From positions 682,001 to 746,000 of the forward strand of contig NZ_QENZ01000003.1 of assembly GCF_003096835.1 (NCBI RefSeq): a stretch of 64,000 nt of DNA, read 5' to 3'. The stretch comes from Balneicella halophila. Its GTDB lineage: Bacteria > Bacteroidota > Bacteroidia > Bacteroidales > Balneicellaceae. Under the pieces are notes generated by a model. The model ran no database searches. It was not told the origin of the DNA and was given only the letters and a program-made list of their open reading frames with translations. Every line of letters begins with the position of its first letter. Positions within the stretch are counted from its first letter, which is position 1. The translations under genes were made by a program, and so were the position numbers. Shown piece after piece: positions 54,875-64,000 of the stretch.

Positions 54875-56818
54875 TTGATATCACTCAATAAAATAGGATT
54901 GCATTTCGGCGGATTTCAACTCTTTAATGACGTGTCATTGCTGATAAGTCCTAAAGATAAAATTGGTCTTGTAGGAAGAAATGGAGCAGGAAAGTCAACA
55001 TTAATGAAACTAATGGTAGGTTTGGAAACTCCTAATGAAGGGACGATTAGCAAACCTTCTGATCTAACGATTGGTTACCTCCCCCAACAATTAAAACTAT
55101 CTGATGAAAGAACACTTTGGGAAGAAACTCGATTAGCATTTTCTGAAGTGCTGAAGCTGAATAGCGCTATCGAATCATTGACCGAGAAACTGGCAGATAC
55201 TACTGTCGAGCGGAGTGAAGAAGAATTTATGGAACTTTCGCAACGCCTATCTGACCTTACAGCTAAACAGCAAATGTTAGGTCAGTATAGTCTCGAACAA
55301 AAAGCAGAGCAGATTCTCTTTGGACTTGGTTTTGAACGTAAAGATTTTGACCAGCCTACAGCTACTTTTAGTGGAGGTTGGCGCATGCGTATAGAGTTAG
55401 CCAAACTTTTACTTCGAGAACCCGATATATTATTGCTTGATGAGCCGACTAATCACCTCGATATCAATTCAATTCAGTGGCTGGAGAATTTTTTGAAAAA
55501 TTATAGTGGAGCTATTCTGTTAGTGTCTCACGACAAAGCTTTTTTAGATAATATTACCAAACGAACGGTAGAGATCGTTTTAGGAAAAGTTTATGATTAT
55601 GCTGTACCGTACTCAAAGTTTTTGCAATTACGTGCCGAACGAAGAGAGCAACAACAAAGAGCTTATGAGAATCAACAGAAAATGATTAAAGAAACTGAGG
55701 ATTTTATTGAAAGATTTCGTTATAAAGCTACAAAATCTGTCCAAGTTCAGTCTCGCATTAAACAATTAGAAAAGCTTGATAGAATTGAAATAGATGAAGT
55801 AGACACTCGTGGACTGAAAATTCGATTTGCGTCGCCTCCACGTTCAGGAAAAATCACGGTAGAGTTAGAAAATCTTCATAAATCCTATGATACCAAAGAG
55901 GTTTTAGCAGGTGTAGATTTAATCGTAGAGAGAGGAGAGAAGATAGCTTTAGTTGGGAAAAATGGAGAAGGAAAATCAACCTTGATTAAATGTATAGTTG
56001 GAGATACCGAATTTACCGGGAAAAGCGAGTTAGGACACAATGTTTCCGTAGGTTATTTTGCTCAAAATCAAGCACAATTGTTAGATGAAGAACTCACTGT
56101 TTTTGAAACGATAGAGCAAATCGTTGATGGAGGAAATCAAACCCAGATACAAACGATTTTAGGAGCCTTCTTATTCTCTGGAGATGATGTTCAGAAAAAA
56201 GTAAAGGTACTTTCAGGAGGCGAGCGTTCTCGTCTTGCAATGATTCAATTACTAATGAAACCGTATAATTTTCTTATTTTGGATGAGCCAACAAACCATT
56301 TGGATATTCCATCAAAAGAATTGTTGAAAGAAGCTTTGGCAAATTATGAAGGTACGGTGTTGCTCGTTTCCCACGACCGTGATTTTCTGAATGGATTAGC
56401 CGAGAAAGTTTATGAAGTTGCCCATAAAAAAGTCAAAGAATACATTGGTGGCATTTATGACTATCTGGAAAAAAAACAGTTAGAAAGTTTAGAACAATTG
56501 AATCTAACTTCTCAAACCACAAAAACAGAAGTGAAAACCGTTTCCGAAAATAAATTAGCCTATAAAGAGCGAAAGGAACTCAGCAAGCAACTTCGCAAAG
56601 CTGAGAAGCTGGCAACTCAGTATGAGGAAGAAATTAGCAAGCTAGAAGAACAGCTTGGAGGAATAGAGAAGAAACTCGCCAATCCTTCGGACGAACAAGA
56701 TATGCACAAACTTTCTACACTTTATCAAAGCTTACAGCGACAGATTGAAAAGAATATGGAACTGTGGGAGCAAAGCGTGGAGGAAGTTGAAGCCCTTAAG
56801 GAGAAATTAGACTTGTAA
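54875..56818 (+). CDS. ABC-F family ATPase (ribosome-associated, Uup-like)
   Basis: A 647-residue soluble protein with two ABC cassettes and no membrane domain. Cassette 1: Walker A VGRNGAGKST near residue 37, signature SGGWRMRIELAKLLL, Walker B LLLDEPTNHLD. Cassette 2: GKNGEGKST near 365, SGGERSRLAMIQLL, LILDEPTNHLD. The inter-domain linker (about 235-320) is basic and helical and the C-terminus (about 555-645) is a predicted coiled coil as in Uup. ABC-F proteins act on ribosomes or, for Uup, on nucleic acids. TTG at 54875 gives the usual N-terminus (ISLNKIGLHFGGFQLF); an ATG at 54806 lies upstream of the promoter box. Confidence 0.92.
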   Translation: MISLNKIGLHFGGFQLFNDVSLLISPKDKIGLVGRNGAGKSTLMKLMVGLETPNEGTISKPSDLTIGYLPQQLKLSDERTLWEETRLAFSEVLKLNSAIESLTEKLADTTVERSEEEFMELSQRLSDLTAKQQMLGQYSLEQKAEQILFGLGFERKDFDQPTATFSGGWRMRIELAKLLLREPDILLLDEPTNHLDINSIQWLENFLKNYSGAILLVSHDKAFLDNITKRTVEIVLGKVYDYAVPYSKFLQLRAERREQQQRAYENQQKMIKETEDFIERFRYKATKSVQVQSRIKQLEKLDRIEIDEVDTRGLKIRFASPPRSGKITVELENLHKSYDTKEVLAGVDLIVERGEKIALVGKNGEGKSTLIKCIVGDTEFTGKSELGHNVSVGYFAQNQAQLLDEELTVFETIEQIVDGGNQTQIQTILGAFLFSGDDVQKKVKVLSGGERSRLAMIQLLMKPYNFLILDEPTNHLDIPSKELLKEALANYEGTVLLVSHDRDFLNGLAEKVYEVAHKKVKEYIGGIYDYLEKKQLESLEQLNLTSQTTKTEVKTVSENKLAYKERKELSKQLRKAEKLATQYEEEISKLEEQLGGIEKKLANPSDEQDMHKLSTLYQSLQRQIEKNMELWEQSVEEVEALKEKLDL

Positions 56819-56844
56819 TCTCCATTATTAAATATAAAAAGCAT

Positions 56845-57387
56845 TTATTTAGATTTTTTAGACTTTGAGTTTATTTTGCAGTTTTCTTTTGTGATTACAA
56901 TTAACCTTGAGATATTTTCAGGCGTGATATTCCCCTTAATGTTTGCTAACAAATTACTTTTGTCTTTTTTATCTTTTATGAGTATTACAACGTCGGAAAA
57001 GATACTTTTCTCGTTGTCTTTTGAGTATAAATAAATATCATCATCAGCATTTGACGATTCCATAAGCAAAACGTAATTGTTCTTTTTCATAAATTTGATT
57101 TTCTTCAAGTCCTTCGATAAATCAACCTTTTCTGAAATTAGCAATTGTATCTCATCAATATTTTCCAATAGCTTAATGCCTTCTTTTTCTTCTTCAGTCA
57201 TATCATCACTTAATTCTGCAACACCTGCCATAATTTTAGAAATTCCTTTAAATAGTGAAGGAGCTACTTTTATGCGCTCAACATCTTCTACATCTTTGTA
57301 TCCTTCATAGAGCTCTTCAAAATTTTGTGCAAAAACTGCCGTTACGGATAATACAAGACTAATAATAAATAGAATAATCTTTCTCAT
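56845..57387 (-). CDS. DUF4252-like exported protein
   Basis: A 180-residue exported protein: signal peptide MRKIILFIISLVLSVTAVFAQ, then an acidic helical part (FEELYEGYKDVEDVERIKVAPSL start) and beta-strands YVLLMESSNADDDIYLYSKD and VVILIKDKKDKSN. The pattern of a signal peptide, VERIKVAPSLF and a C-terminal ITPENISRLI segment matches the Bacteroidota DUF4252 family, of unknown function, sometimes encoded near sigma factors; none is here. The last ten residues are Lys/Ser-rich. Between convergent ABC-F and the divergent YecH gene. Confidence 0.72.
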   Translation of the reverse strand: MRKIILFIISLVLSVTAVFAQNFEELYEGYKDVEDVERIKVAPSLFKGISKIMAGVAELSDDMTEEEKEGIKLLENIDEIQLLISEKVDLSKDLKKIKFMKKNNYVLLMESSNADDDIYLYSKDNEKSIFSDVVILIKDKKDKSNLLANIKGNITPENISRLIVITKENCKINSKSKKSK

Positions 57388-57530
57388 AATTTTTATAATT
57401 TAAAGTTTTATTTTGTTTCTACTGATTAAGACGTTGCGAACCATTAATAGGTTACAATTTTTAAAAATATTTTTTTGTTAAGGCAAAAAAAGACACCTTT
57501 GTCCTATATTTTAATGCAAAATAAAAGATT

Positions 57531-57797
57531 ATGAGTAACGTAAAACATATACACGAAGTATTATTTTTATTTCAAGAAAAGGCAACTTTCCAAAGTGAGG
57601 AAGCATTATTTGATGAAATTAAAAAACGACACGGTGAGGATGTTGGGTTTACTTCTTGTTCTAACGAACCGTTTGGCTTGGACAAAGTTGTAGATTTTTT
57701 AGTGAATAGAGAGAAAATTGTAAAGAATGCTGATGGGAGTCTAGCATTGCATCCTGATATGTCAATGTGCAACGGTCATGAGAACCATAAGCATTAA
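57531..57797 (+). CDS. YecH-like small metal-binding protein (DUF2492)
   Basis: An 88-residue cytoplasmic protein. N-terminal HIHEVLFLF and the C-terminal HPDMSMCNGHENHKH provide clustered His, Cys and Met residues; one Cys lies in GFTSCS at residue 42. The family is annotated as probable metal-binding, with no biochemical proof I know of. The near-consensus box CACCTTTG (57494-57501) precedes it, with TTG at 57475-57477. Confidence 0.85.
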   Translation: MSNVKHIHEVLFLFQEKATFQSEEALFDEIKKRHGEDVGFTSCSNEPFGLDKVVDFLVNREKIVKNADGSLALHPDMSMCNGHENHKH

Positions 57798-57892
57798 AAG
57801 TTTAAAAACCACTAACAATTTATGGATAATGGGTGTTTTGCAATGTGCAAAATGCCCTTTCCTTTTATCTGAACTTTTAGTACCTTTCGGCT

Positions 57893-58258
57893 ATGAATAT
57901 CGAAGACTTGCATAATTACTGTTTGCAAAAAAGAGGAGTCTCGGAAAGTTTTCCTTTCGATGAAGATACCTTAGTTTTTAAAGTAATGAATAGGATGTTC
58001 ACTCTTACTTCTTTATCCAATTGGGAAAAGGGAGAGGCGACAATAAATCTAAAATGTGAACCGGGAAAAGCAAGAAGCTTAAGAGAAAGATATACAGCCA
58101 TTACTCCTGGATACCATATGAATAAAAAACATTGGAACACGGTACATATTGATGGTACTTTATCAGATGATTTTTTGAAAGAGATGATAGATGATTCTTA
58201 TCAATTGATTGTGAAAAGTTTGCCAAAGAAAGCTCAAAAAGAATTAGAAAGTTTATGA
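57893..58258 (+). CDS. MmcQ/YjbR-family protein
   Basis: A 121-residue protein of the MmcQ/YjbR fold: GVSESFPFDEDTLVFKVMNRMFTL opening, FINLKCEP-like ATINLKCEPGKARSLRERY, PGYHMNKKHWNTVHIDG, and the closing helix DSYQLIVKSLPKK. The family resembles a DNA-binding fold but no function is proven. Its TGA stop overlaps the next start in ATGA at 58255-58258, indicating translational coupling with the DUF2797 gene. The TGA is followed immediately by TAA TAA in the same frame. It is the only TGA-terminated gene seen in the window. Confidence 0.9.
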   Translation: MNIEDLHNYCLQKRGVSESFPFDEDTLVFKVMNRMFTLTSLSNWEKGEATINLKCEPGKARSLRERYTAITPGYHMNKKHWNTVHIDGTLSDDFLKEMIDDSYQLIVKSLPKKAQKELESL

Positions 58259-59058
58259 TAATAAAAGGAAATCTTAGGAAAATGCACTCACTTTCGACAG
58301 ATGGTGAAGTTGCTTATAAATTGCCATTGGGTAAAGAGCTTGTTGATTTAAATCCATTGCTAGGTAAAAATATTGAATTGAAATACACCGGGAACATAAA
58401 CTGTATCAACTGTGGCAAGTTGATACAGAAGTCCTATGCACAGGGTTATTGTTATGAGTGCTTTACTACATTACCACAAACTGATGTAGGAGTTTTACAT
58501 CCTGAAAAAGATTTATCTTACATTGGCATTAGTCGTGACATGGAATGGTCCAAGAAAAACAGTTTGATTCCTCACTATATCTATCTTTCACTTACAGATA
58601 AAGTAAAAGTAGGAGTCACACGACACACACAAGTGCCTACTCGCTGGATAGACCAAGGAGCTACACAGGCTATTATCCTTGCAGAAACTCCGAACCGACA
58701 CATAGCAGGAGTTATTGAAGTTTTCTTAAAAAATTATTTTTATGATAAAACCAACTGGAAGTCGATGCTTACGCAAAATAGTGTGCCATTGATTGATTTG
58801 GTAGAAGAAAAAAAGCGTGCGACTTCACTTTTACATCCTGAACTAAAGCAATACGTGGTGGACAATAACGAGGTGTTACAATTAAAGTTTCCTGTATTAC
58901 GGGTTCCTTCGACATTAAAAACTCTAAAATTGGATACCACTTCTGAAATTTCTAAGAAACTAACTGGAATAAAAGGGCAATATCTCATTTTCGATGATGA
59001 TACAGCGATAAATATTCGCAACCACGGTGGCTACGAAGTGGAATTTGAAGAAGCTTAA
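58255..59058 (+). CDS. DUF2797 family protein
   Basis: A 267-residue cytoplasmic protein. A zinc-ribbon-like set of four cysteines lies at about residues 46-70 (CINC and CYEC pairs in NCINCGKLIQKSYAQGYCYECF). The central part holds LIPHYIYLSLTDKVKVGVTRHTQVPTRWIDQGA, reminiscent of GIY-YIG-type folds in its KVGVTR strand, and AILLAETPNR-like IILAETPNRHIAGVIEVFLK. I recall the family only as uncharacterised; a nuclease-like activity is speculation. It overlaps the MmcQ/YjbR gene by 4 nt. Confidence 0.85.
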   Translation: MIIKGNLRKMHSLSTDGEVAYKLPLGKELVDLNPLLGKNIELKYTGNINCINCGKLIQKSYAQGYCYECFTTLPQTDVGVLHPEKDLSYIGISRDMEWSKKNSLIPHYIYLSLTDKVKVGVTRHTQVPTRWIDQGATQAIILAETPNRHIAGVIEVFLKNYFYDKTNWKSMLTQNSVPLIDLVEEKKRATSLLHPELKQYVVDNNEVLQLKFPVLRVPSTLKTLKLDTTSEISKKLTGIKGQYLIFDDDTAINIRNHGGYEVEFEEA

Positions 59059-59132
59059 TGAAAACAAATTAAGAAAAATGATTTTACCTATCGGAAATAT
59101 TGTATTTTCGTAGAGGAATAACAATTATTAAA

Positions 59133-60107
59133 ATGCAAACAATAAAAGACTTACAAGAACTTGTAAATAAAAAGTTGAGTGAAAGAGCTTATGAAGAAGA
59201 GCCCATAGCACTTTTTGAACCAATGACGTACGCACTTTCTGTTGGAGGGAAACGTTTACGTCCTGTTATGGTTATGCTAGCTACACAGATGTACGGTGGC
59301 GATATATCTTATGCAATAAAACCTGCATTAGGGTTAGAAATTTTCCACAATTTCACCTTGTTGCATGATGATGTTATGGATAATGCTGACATTCGTCGCA
59401 ATCAACCAACGGTACATAAAAAATGGAACGAAAATGTTGCTATTCTTTCTGGAGATGCGATGTCCATAAAAGCGTATCAATATATCGTAAGCTGTAAAGA
59501 AGAACATACGCAAGATGTGTTGAAAGTTTTTAATGATACGGCTCTAGAGGTATGCAAAGGACAACAATTGGACATGGAATTTGAAGAGCGTGAAGACGTT
59601 GCTATGGAAGAATACTTGCAAATGATTTATTTTAAAACAGCAGTACTTTTTGCATGTAGCCTAAAAATGGGAGGAATTTTATCTGAAGCTCCGAAAGATC
59701 AGCAGGATGAACTTTATGAATTAGGAGTAAATCTTGGGATGGCATTTCAATTGCAAGATGACTATTTGGATGTCTATGGTGATGTAAATACTTTTGGTAA
59801 AAATATAGGTGGAGATATTTTAGAGAAAAAGAAAACATACCTGCTTATAAAAGCTTTAGAAAAAGCAAACATTACTGAAAAAGCAGATTTATTGAAACTT
59901 CTTAATGATGCTGAAATAAAACCTGAGCACAAAATCGAACAGGTTACAGAATTTTACAATAAGTTAGATGTTGGAAAAGATACACAACACACTATTGTCA
60001 AATATATTGAGAAATGCAAAAAGAATCTAGAGAATCTAGACGTACCGACGGAGCATAAAAGTGAACTAAAAGGCTTAATTCTCAAATTAGAAAACAGAAG
60101 CGTTTAA
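59133..60107 (+). CDS. polyprenyl diphosphate synthase
   Basis: A 324-residue all-helical isoprenoid enzyme that condenses isopentenyl diphosphate with allylic diphosphates. The first aspartate-rich motif is LLHDDVMDNADIRR near residue 83 (DDxxD type), the second is LQDDYLDVYGD near 208, and GGKRLRP near 40 binds diphosphate. Whether it makes farnesyl, geranylgeranyl or a longer product cannot be told safely; the residues before the first motif (EIFHNFTLLHDD) suggest a medium chain. A near-consensus box TATTTTCG (59103-59110) lies over an upstream start candidate, so the ATG at 59133 is used. Confidence 0.9.
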   Translation: MQTIKDLQELVNKKLSERAYEEEPIALFEPMTYALSVGGKRLRPVMVMLATQMYGGDISYAIKPALGLEIFHNFTLLHDDVMDNADIRRNQPTVHKKWNENVAILSGDAMSIKAYQYIVSCKEEHTQDVLKVFNDTALEVCKGQQLDMEFEEREDVAMEEYLQMIYFKTAVLFACSLKMGGILSEAPKDQQDELYELGVNLGMAFQLQDDYLDVYGDVNTFGKNIGGDILEKKKTYLLIKALEKANITEKADLLKLLNDAEIKPEHKIEQVTEFYNKLDVGKDTQHTIVKYIEKCKKNLENLDVPTEHKSELKGLILKLENRSV

Positions 60108-60119
60108 TAGATATTTTAT

Positions 60120-60127
60120 TACCTTTG
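60120..60127 (+). promoter_or_regulatory. -7 promoter box of atpD
   Basis: TACCTTTG, exact TAnnTTTG, 40 nt before the atpD ATG at 60168. Confidence 0.5.
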
Positions 60128-60164
60128 CGTAGATACACAATCAATTTTAGAAATATAATAATAA

Positions 60165-61676
<1,512 letters not shown>

Positions 61677-61687
61677 TATAAATTATT

Positions 61688-61930
61688 ATGAAATTAGACA
61701 TTATATCCCCAGATAAAAAACTATATACAGGAAAAGTTCGACTGGTTCAATTTCCTGGTGCAGATGGTTATTTTGAAATATTAAAGGATCACGCTCCAAT
61801 GATCTCACTATTGAAAGAAGGTAACATTAAATATATTGAGCTTGACAGTACCGAGGAGAAGCTCATTGAGATATCAGGCGGAGTGGTCGAATTAAATAAT
61901 AACGAAATTACAGTATTGGCTGAGGAATAA
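61688..61930 (+). CDS. atpC: F-type ATP synthase subunit epsilon
   Basis: An 80-residue epsilon subunit consisting of the beta-sandwich domain only (KLDIISPDKKLYTGKVRLVQFPG, HAPMISLLKEGNI, ISGGVVELNNNEITVLAEE). The C-terminal helical hairpin, which inhibits ATP hydrolysis in E. coli, is absent; short epsilon forms like this are common in Bacteroidota. It follows atpD by 11 nt and ends at a terminator. Confidence 0.95.
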   Translation: MKLDIISPDKKLYTGKVRLVQFPGADGYFEILKDHAPMISLLKEGNIKYIELDSTEEKLIEISGGVVELNNNEITVLAEE

Positions 61931-61954
61931 TATTTCCAAGACTCTAAAAAAATA

Positions 61955-61988
61955 AAAAGGTAGCTAAACGGCTACCTTTTCTAGTTTA
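61955..61988 (+). terminator. terminator of atpD-atpC
   Basis: A perfect 10-bp stem AAAAGGTAGC (61955-61964) with GCTACCTTTT (61971-61980), 6-nt loop. Symmetric A and T tails allow it to act for the convergent fbp gene as well. Confidence 0.88.
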
Positions 61989-62008
61989 TATCATATAATG
62001 GTTGTTAT

Positions 62009-63028
62009 TTAATCTTGTTCTGAGAATGTTTTCATAAACGTTTCGACAACTTTCATCATATTTTTAGAGCCACAAAAGAAAGGTACTCGTTGATGCAACT
62101 CTTTGGGCTCTAAATCTAATATACGTGTAAATCCATCTGTCGCTTTACCTCCTGCCTGCTCTGCTATGAATGCCATTGGGTTACATTCATAGAGTAATCG
62201 TAGTTTCCCATTAGGATGGTTCGTACCAGAAGGGTAAATATAAATACCTCCTTTTACCATATTTCTATGAAAATCAGCAACTAAAGAGCCTACATATCTA
62301 GAGGTGTAAGGTCTGTTACCTTTCTTTTCTTGACAATATTTTAGATATTGTTTTACCCCCATTGGAAAGTGGATATAGTTTCCTTCATTGATAGAATAAA
62401 TAGTTCCCGCCTCAGGAAATTTCATATTTGGGTGTGAAAGATAAAATGCTCCAATAGATGGATCAAGCGTAAATCCATTGACTCCATTTCCGGTAGTATA
62501 GACTAAGATAGTGGATGAGCCATAGAGAACATAACCTGCAGCAACCTGCTTGTTCCCTGGTTGTAGTAAATCTTGCTCTTGCACTGGTGTGCCAGGCTCA
62601 GTAATTCTCCTGTAAATGGAAAAAATCGTCCCTATTGAGATATTGACATCTATATTTGATGAGCCATCCAAAGGATCCATCAGCACCACATATTTATTGT
62701 GCTTGCCATTGTCTTTGTCTGAAACAACAATATAGTCTTCTTCTTCCTCCGAAGCGATGGCACAGACCACTTCACGACTTGTTAAAGCATCGATAAATGT
62801 ATTGTGTGCCAATACATCTAACTTCTGCTGTGTCTCTCCTTGGATATTTTCTTTTCCTGAGGCACCAAGGACATCAACGAGTCCTGCTTTGTTAACTTCT
62901 CTATTTACAACACGAGCAGCTAAACGTATAGAGCTTAAAAGACTAGAAAGTTCACCCGTAGAATAGGGGAAATCTGCTTGTCTTTGAATAATAAATTCAC
63001 CTAAGGTAATTGGTGTGTTGGGTTGCAT
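62009..63028 (-). CDS. fbp: class I fructose-1,6-bisphosphatase
   Basis: A 339-residue gluconeogenic enzyme. Metal-binding motif [16 protein letters not shown] is near residue 120, followed by the [12 protein letters not shown] strand and the substrate and metal motif [19 protein letters not shown] near 280. AMP-site-like residues at the N-terminus ([19 protein letters not shown]) suggest allosteric control. Class I is one of several FBPase types in Bacteroidota. A near-consensus box TATCTTTA (63060-63053) lies 25 nt upstream. Confidence 0.96.
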   Translation of the reverse strand: MQPNTPITLGEFIIQRQADFPYSTGELSSLLSSIRLAARVVNREVNKAGLVDVLGASGKENIQGETQQKLDVLAHNTFIDALTSREVVCAIASEEEEDYIVVSDKDNGKHNKYVVLMDPLDGSSNIDVNISIGTIFSIYRRITEPGTPVQEQDLLQPGNKQVAAGYVLYGSSTILVYTTGNGVNGFTLDPSIGAFYLSHPNMKFPEAGTIYSINEGNYIHFPMGVKQYLKYCQEKKGNRPYTSRYVGSLVADFHRNMVKGGIYIYPSGTNHPNGKLRLLYECNPMAFIAEQAGGKATDGFTRILDLEPKELHQRVPFFCGSKNMMKVVETFMKTFSEQD

Positions 63029-63079
63029 AGTTTTTAATTTCTAAGATTTTCTTAAAGATATATATTTTTAAAGAAATTG

Positions 63080-63592
63080 TTAATTATTTGCAATCTCTTT
63101 TTCCAATATTCTCTCAATTTTTGGATCATCAGCTTTTTTAGCATTATATAATTTGATGGAACCGTCCTTTCCTAAAATCATAAATCGCGGAATCCAGTTT
63201 AGTTCTATCGAAGTCAGAAAGTTGGTTTTCCACTCGGAGCCGAGATAATAATGCTCTCCCTTGATATCATATTTTTCTAAAGCTTTATGCCAAGCTTCTT
63301 TATCTTTATCCATAGACGAGTATAGGAAAGTGACCTGTGCCCCGTACTTTTCTTTCAGAAATTTAACCGTCGGTAAACTGTGCAAACAATCACCACACCA
63401 TGATGCCCAAATATCAATAAGTACAATCTCTCCTTTATAATTATTCAACATCTCTTTTACTGTAAGAGTTTCTCCCTGCGTTGTCTTCACTTTATCATCT
63501 AAGGCTTTTGTATCGAATGATGTTGGTTCGCTTTTCTTACATTGTATAAAAAATAAAGGAATTGTTAGCACTAATAGGATATATTTTTTCAT
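63080..63592 (-). CDS. TlpA-like thioredoxin-fold lipoprotein
   Basis: A 170-residue lipoprotein: MKKYILLVLTIPLFFIQC with a relaxed lipobox and Cys at 18. The redox site SWCGDCLHSLP is near residue 65, preceded by KGEIVLIDIWA. SMDKDKEAWHKALEKYD is the TlpA/ResA-type insertion and IPRFMILGKDG the cis-Pro loop. It is likely a periplasmic thiol oxidoreductase; the partner is unknown. It follows the alpha/beta-hydrolase gene by 8 nt and may be in the same transcript. Confidence 0.88.
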   Translation of the reverse strand: MKKYILLVLTIPLFFIQCKKSEPTSFDTKALDDKVKTTQGETLTVKEMLNNYKGEIVLIDIWASWCGDCLHSLPTVKFLKEKYGAQVTFLYSSMDKDKEAWHKALEKYDIKGEHYYLGSEWKTNFLTSIELNWIPRFMILGKDGSIKLYNAKKADDPKIERILEKEIANN

Positions 63593-63600
63593 GGTTGTTG

Positions 63601-64000
63601 TTATTTTATAAAATACAAAATGGTTTTAATCACAAGTTCGGGTTGCTCGGCATGCAGCCAATGCCCCGCATTAGGTATGACAGTAAGCTCAGAATTTGAA
63701 AACGATTTTCTGATAATAAAATCATCCTCTAAAGTTAAGTAATGAGAATTTTCACCTTTAATAAATAATGCTGGTACTTTTGTTTGCAGTTTATCCCAAC
63801 CTTCAGTGCCACCAGTTATGTTTTCTAGTTTGTCGTAAAGAACAGGAAGGTTGATACGCCATTCAAAAGTTTTATCTTTCTTCCTATGAAGATTTTTCAT
63901 AACCAGCTTAACAACCTTTTCACTTTTAAGCAAAGAAGTTAGCTGTTCTTCTATTTCTTTTCTTCTATCTACCTCATCGAGATCTAAACTGCGCATCACA
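63601..64000 (-). CDS. alpha/beta hydrolase, C-terminal part (5' end outside window)
   Basis: The last 133 or so codons of a minus-strand gene that runs off the right edge. VPALFIKGENSHYLTLEDDFIIRK carries the strand with the probable catalytic Asp or Asn region, and PNAGHWLHAEQPE carries the catalytic His, as in YbfF-like carboxylesterases. The nucleophile elbow lies outside the window. Substrate unknown. Confidence 0.82.
   Translation of the reverse strand, partial: VMRSLDLDEVDRRKEIEEQLTSLLKSEKVVKLVMKNLHRKKDKTFEWRINLPVLYDKLENITGGTEGWDKLQTKVPALFIKGENSHYLTLEDDFIIRKSFSNSELTVIPNAGHWLHAEQPELVIKTILYFIK

Overview
The window comes from an AT-rich member of the Bacteroidota. The evidence is the set of families present: a SusC/SusD pair, TonB-dependent receptors with N-terminal carboxypeptidase-regulatory-like domains, a TonB receptor paired with a DUF4249 lipoprotein, a gliding/T9SS-type C-terminal sorting domain, a eukaryote-like citrate synthase, an atpD-atpC pair apart from the other ATP synthase genes, and many upstream boxes of the form TAnnTTTG, the -7 element of Bacteroidota promoters. 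I cannot place it below phylum or class. No rRNA, tRNA, CRISPR array, prophage or intact insertion sequence was seen; most of the window is ordinary chromosomal housekeeping sequence with an accessory surface-protein core.

Layout. 1-1.0 kb: the 5' part of a TonB receptor on the minus strand behind a TPP riboswitch whose switching helices can be read directly. 1.0-7.1 kb: exported thioredoxin, NagX-like membrane protein, lipoprotein, S41 protease lipoprotein and FtsK. 7.2-9.2 kb: carbamate kinase and ornithine carbamoyltransferase. 9.3-12.1 kb: a siderophore-type TonB receptor interrupted by one in-frame TGA, and a convergent DUF2023 gene; both start regions carry the same 17-bp palindrome. 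12.2-22.5 kb: citrate synthase, a 0.5-kb non-coding stretch rich in inverted repeats, a porin-like protein, YfhO, FtsX, Kdo transferase and a B12-dependent ribonucleotide reductase. 22.7-36.2 kb: one giant gene (4479 codons) for a secreted subtilisin-like protease/adhesin with about 24 InlB-type repeats, eight of them in a near-identical 228-bp tandem array, ending in a T9SS sorting domain. 36.3-46.3 kb: universal stress protein, IlvE, SusC/SusD and a second TonB receptor with DUF4249. 46.3-50.1 kb: a minus-strand operon with peptidoglycan-related enzymes and a macro-domain protein, then a TlpA-like lipoprotein. 50.3-64 kb: UvrB, oxidoreductase, HAD phosphatase, SDR protein, ABC-F ATPase, several small conserved proteins, polyprenyl synthetase, AtpD/AtpC, fructose-1,6-bisphosphatase, another TlpA-like lipoprotein and the end of an alpha/beta hydrolase.

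How the genes work together. Four TonB receptor loci and three exported thioredoxin-fold proteins point to a lifestyle built on outer-membrane import and envelope upkeep. The thiamine riboswitch and the shared palindrome suggest vitamin- and probably metal-responsive control of two of the receptors. The giant protease/adhesin is the most unusual object, and the TPP switch and the TGA-interrupted receptor are the most informative small-scale signals. TGA is almost unused as a stop here: 1 of 41 visible stop codons, and that one is followed directly by TAA TAA.
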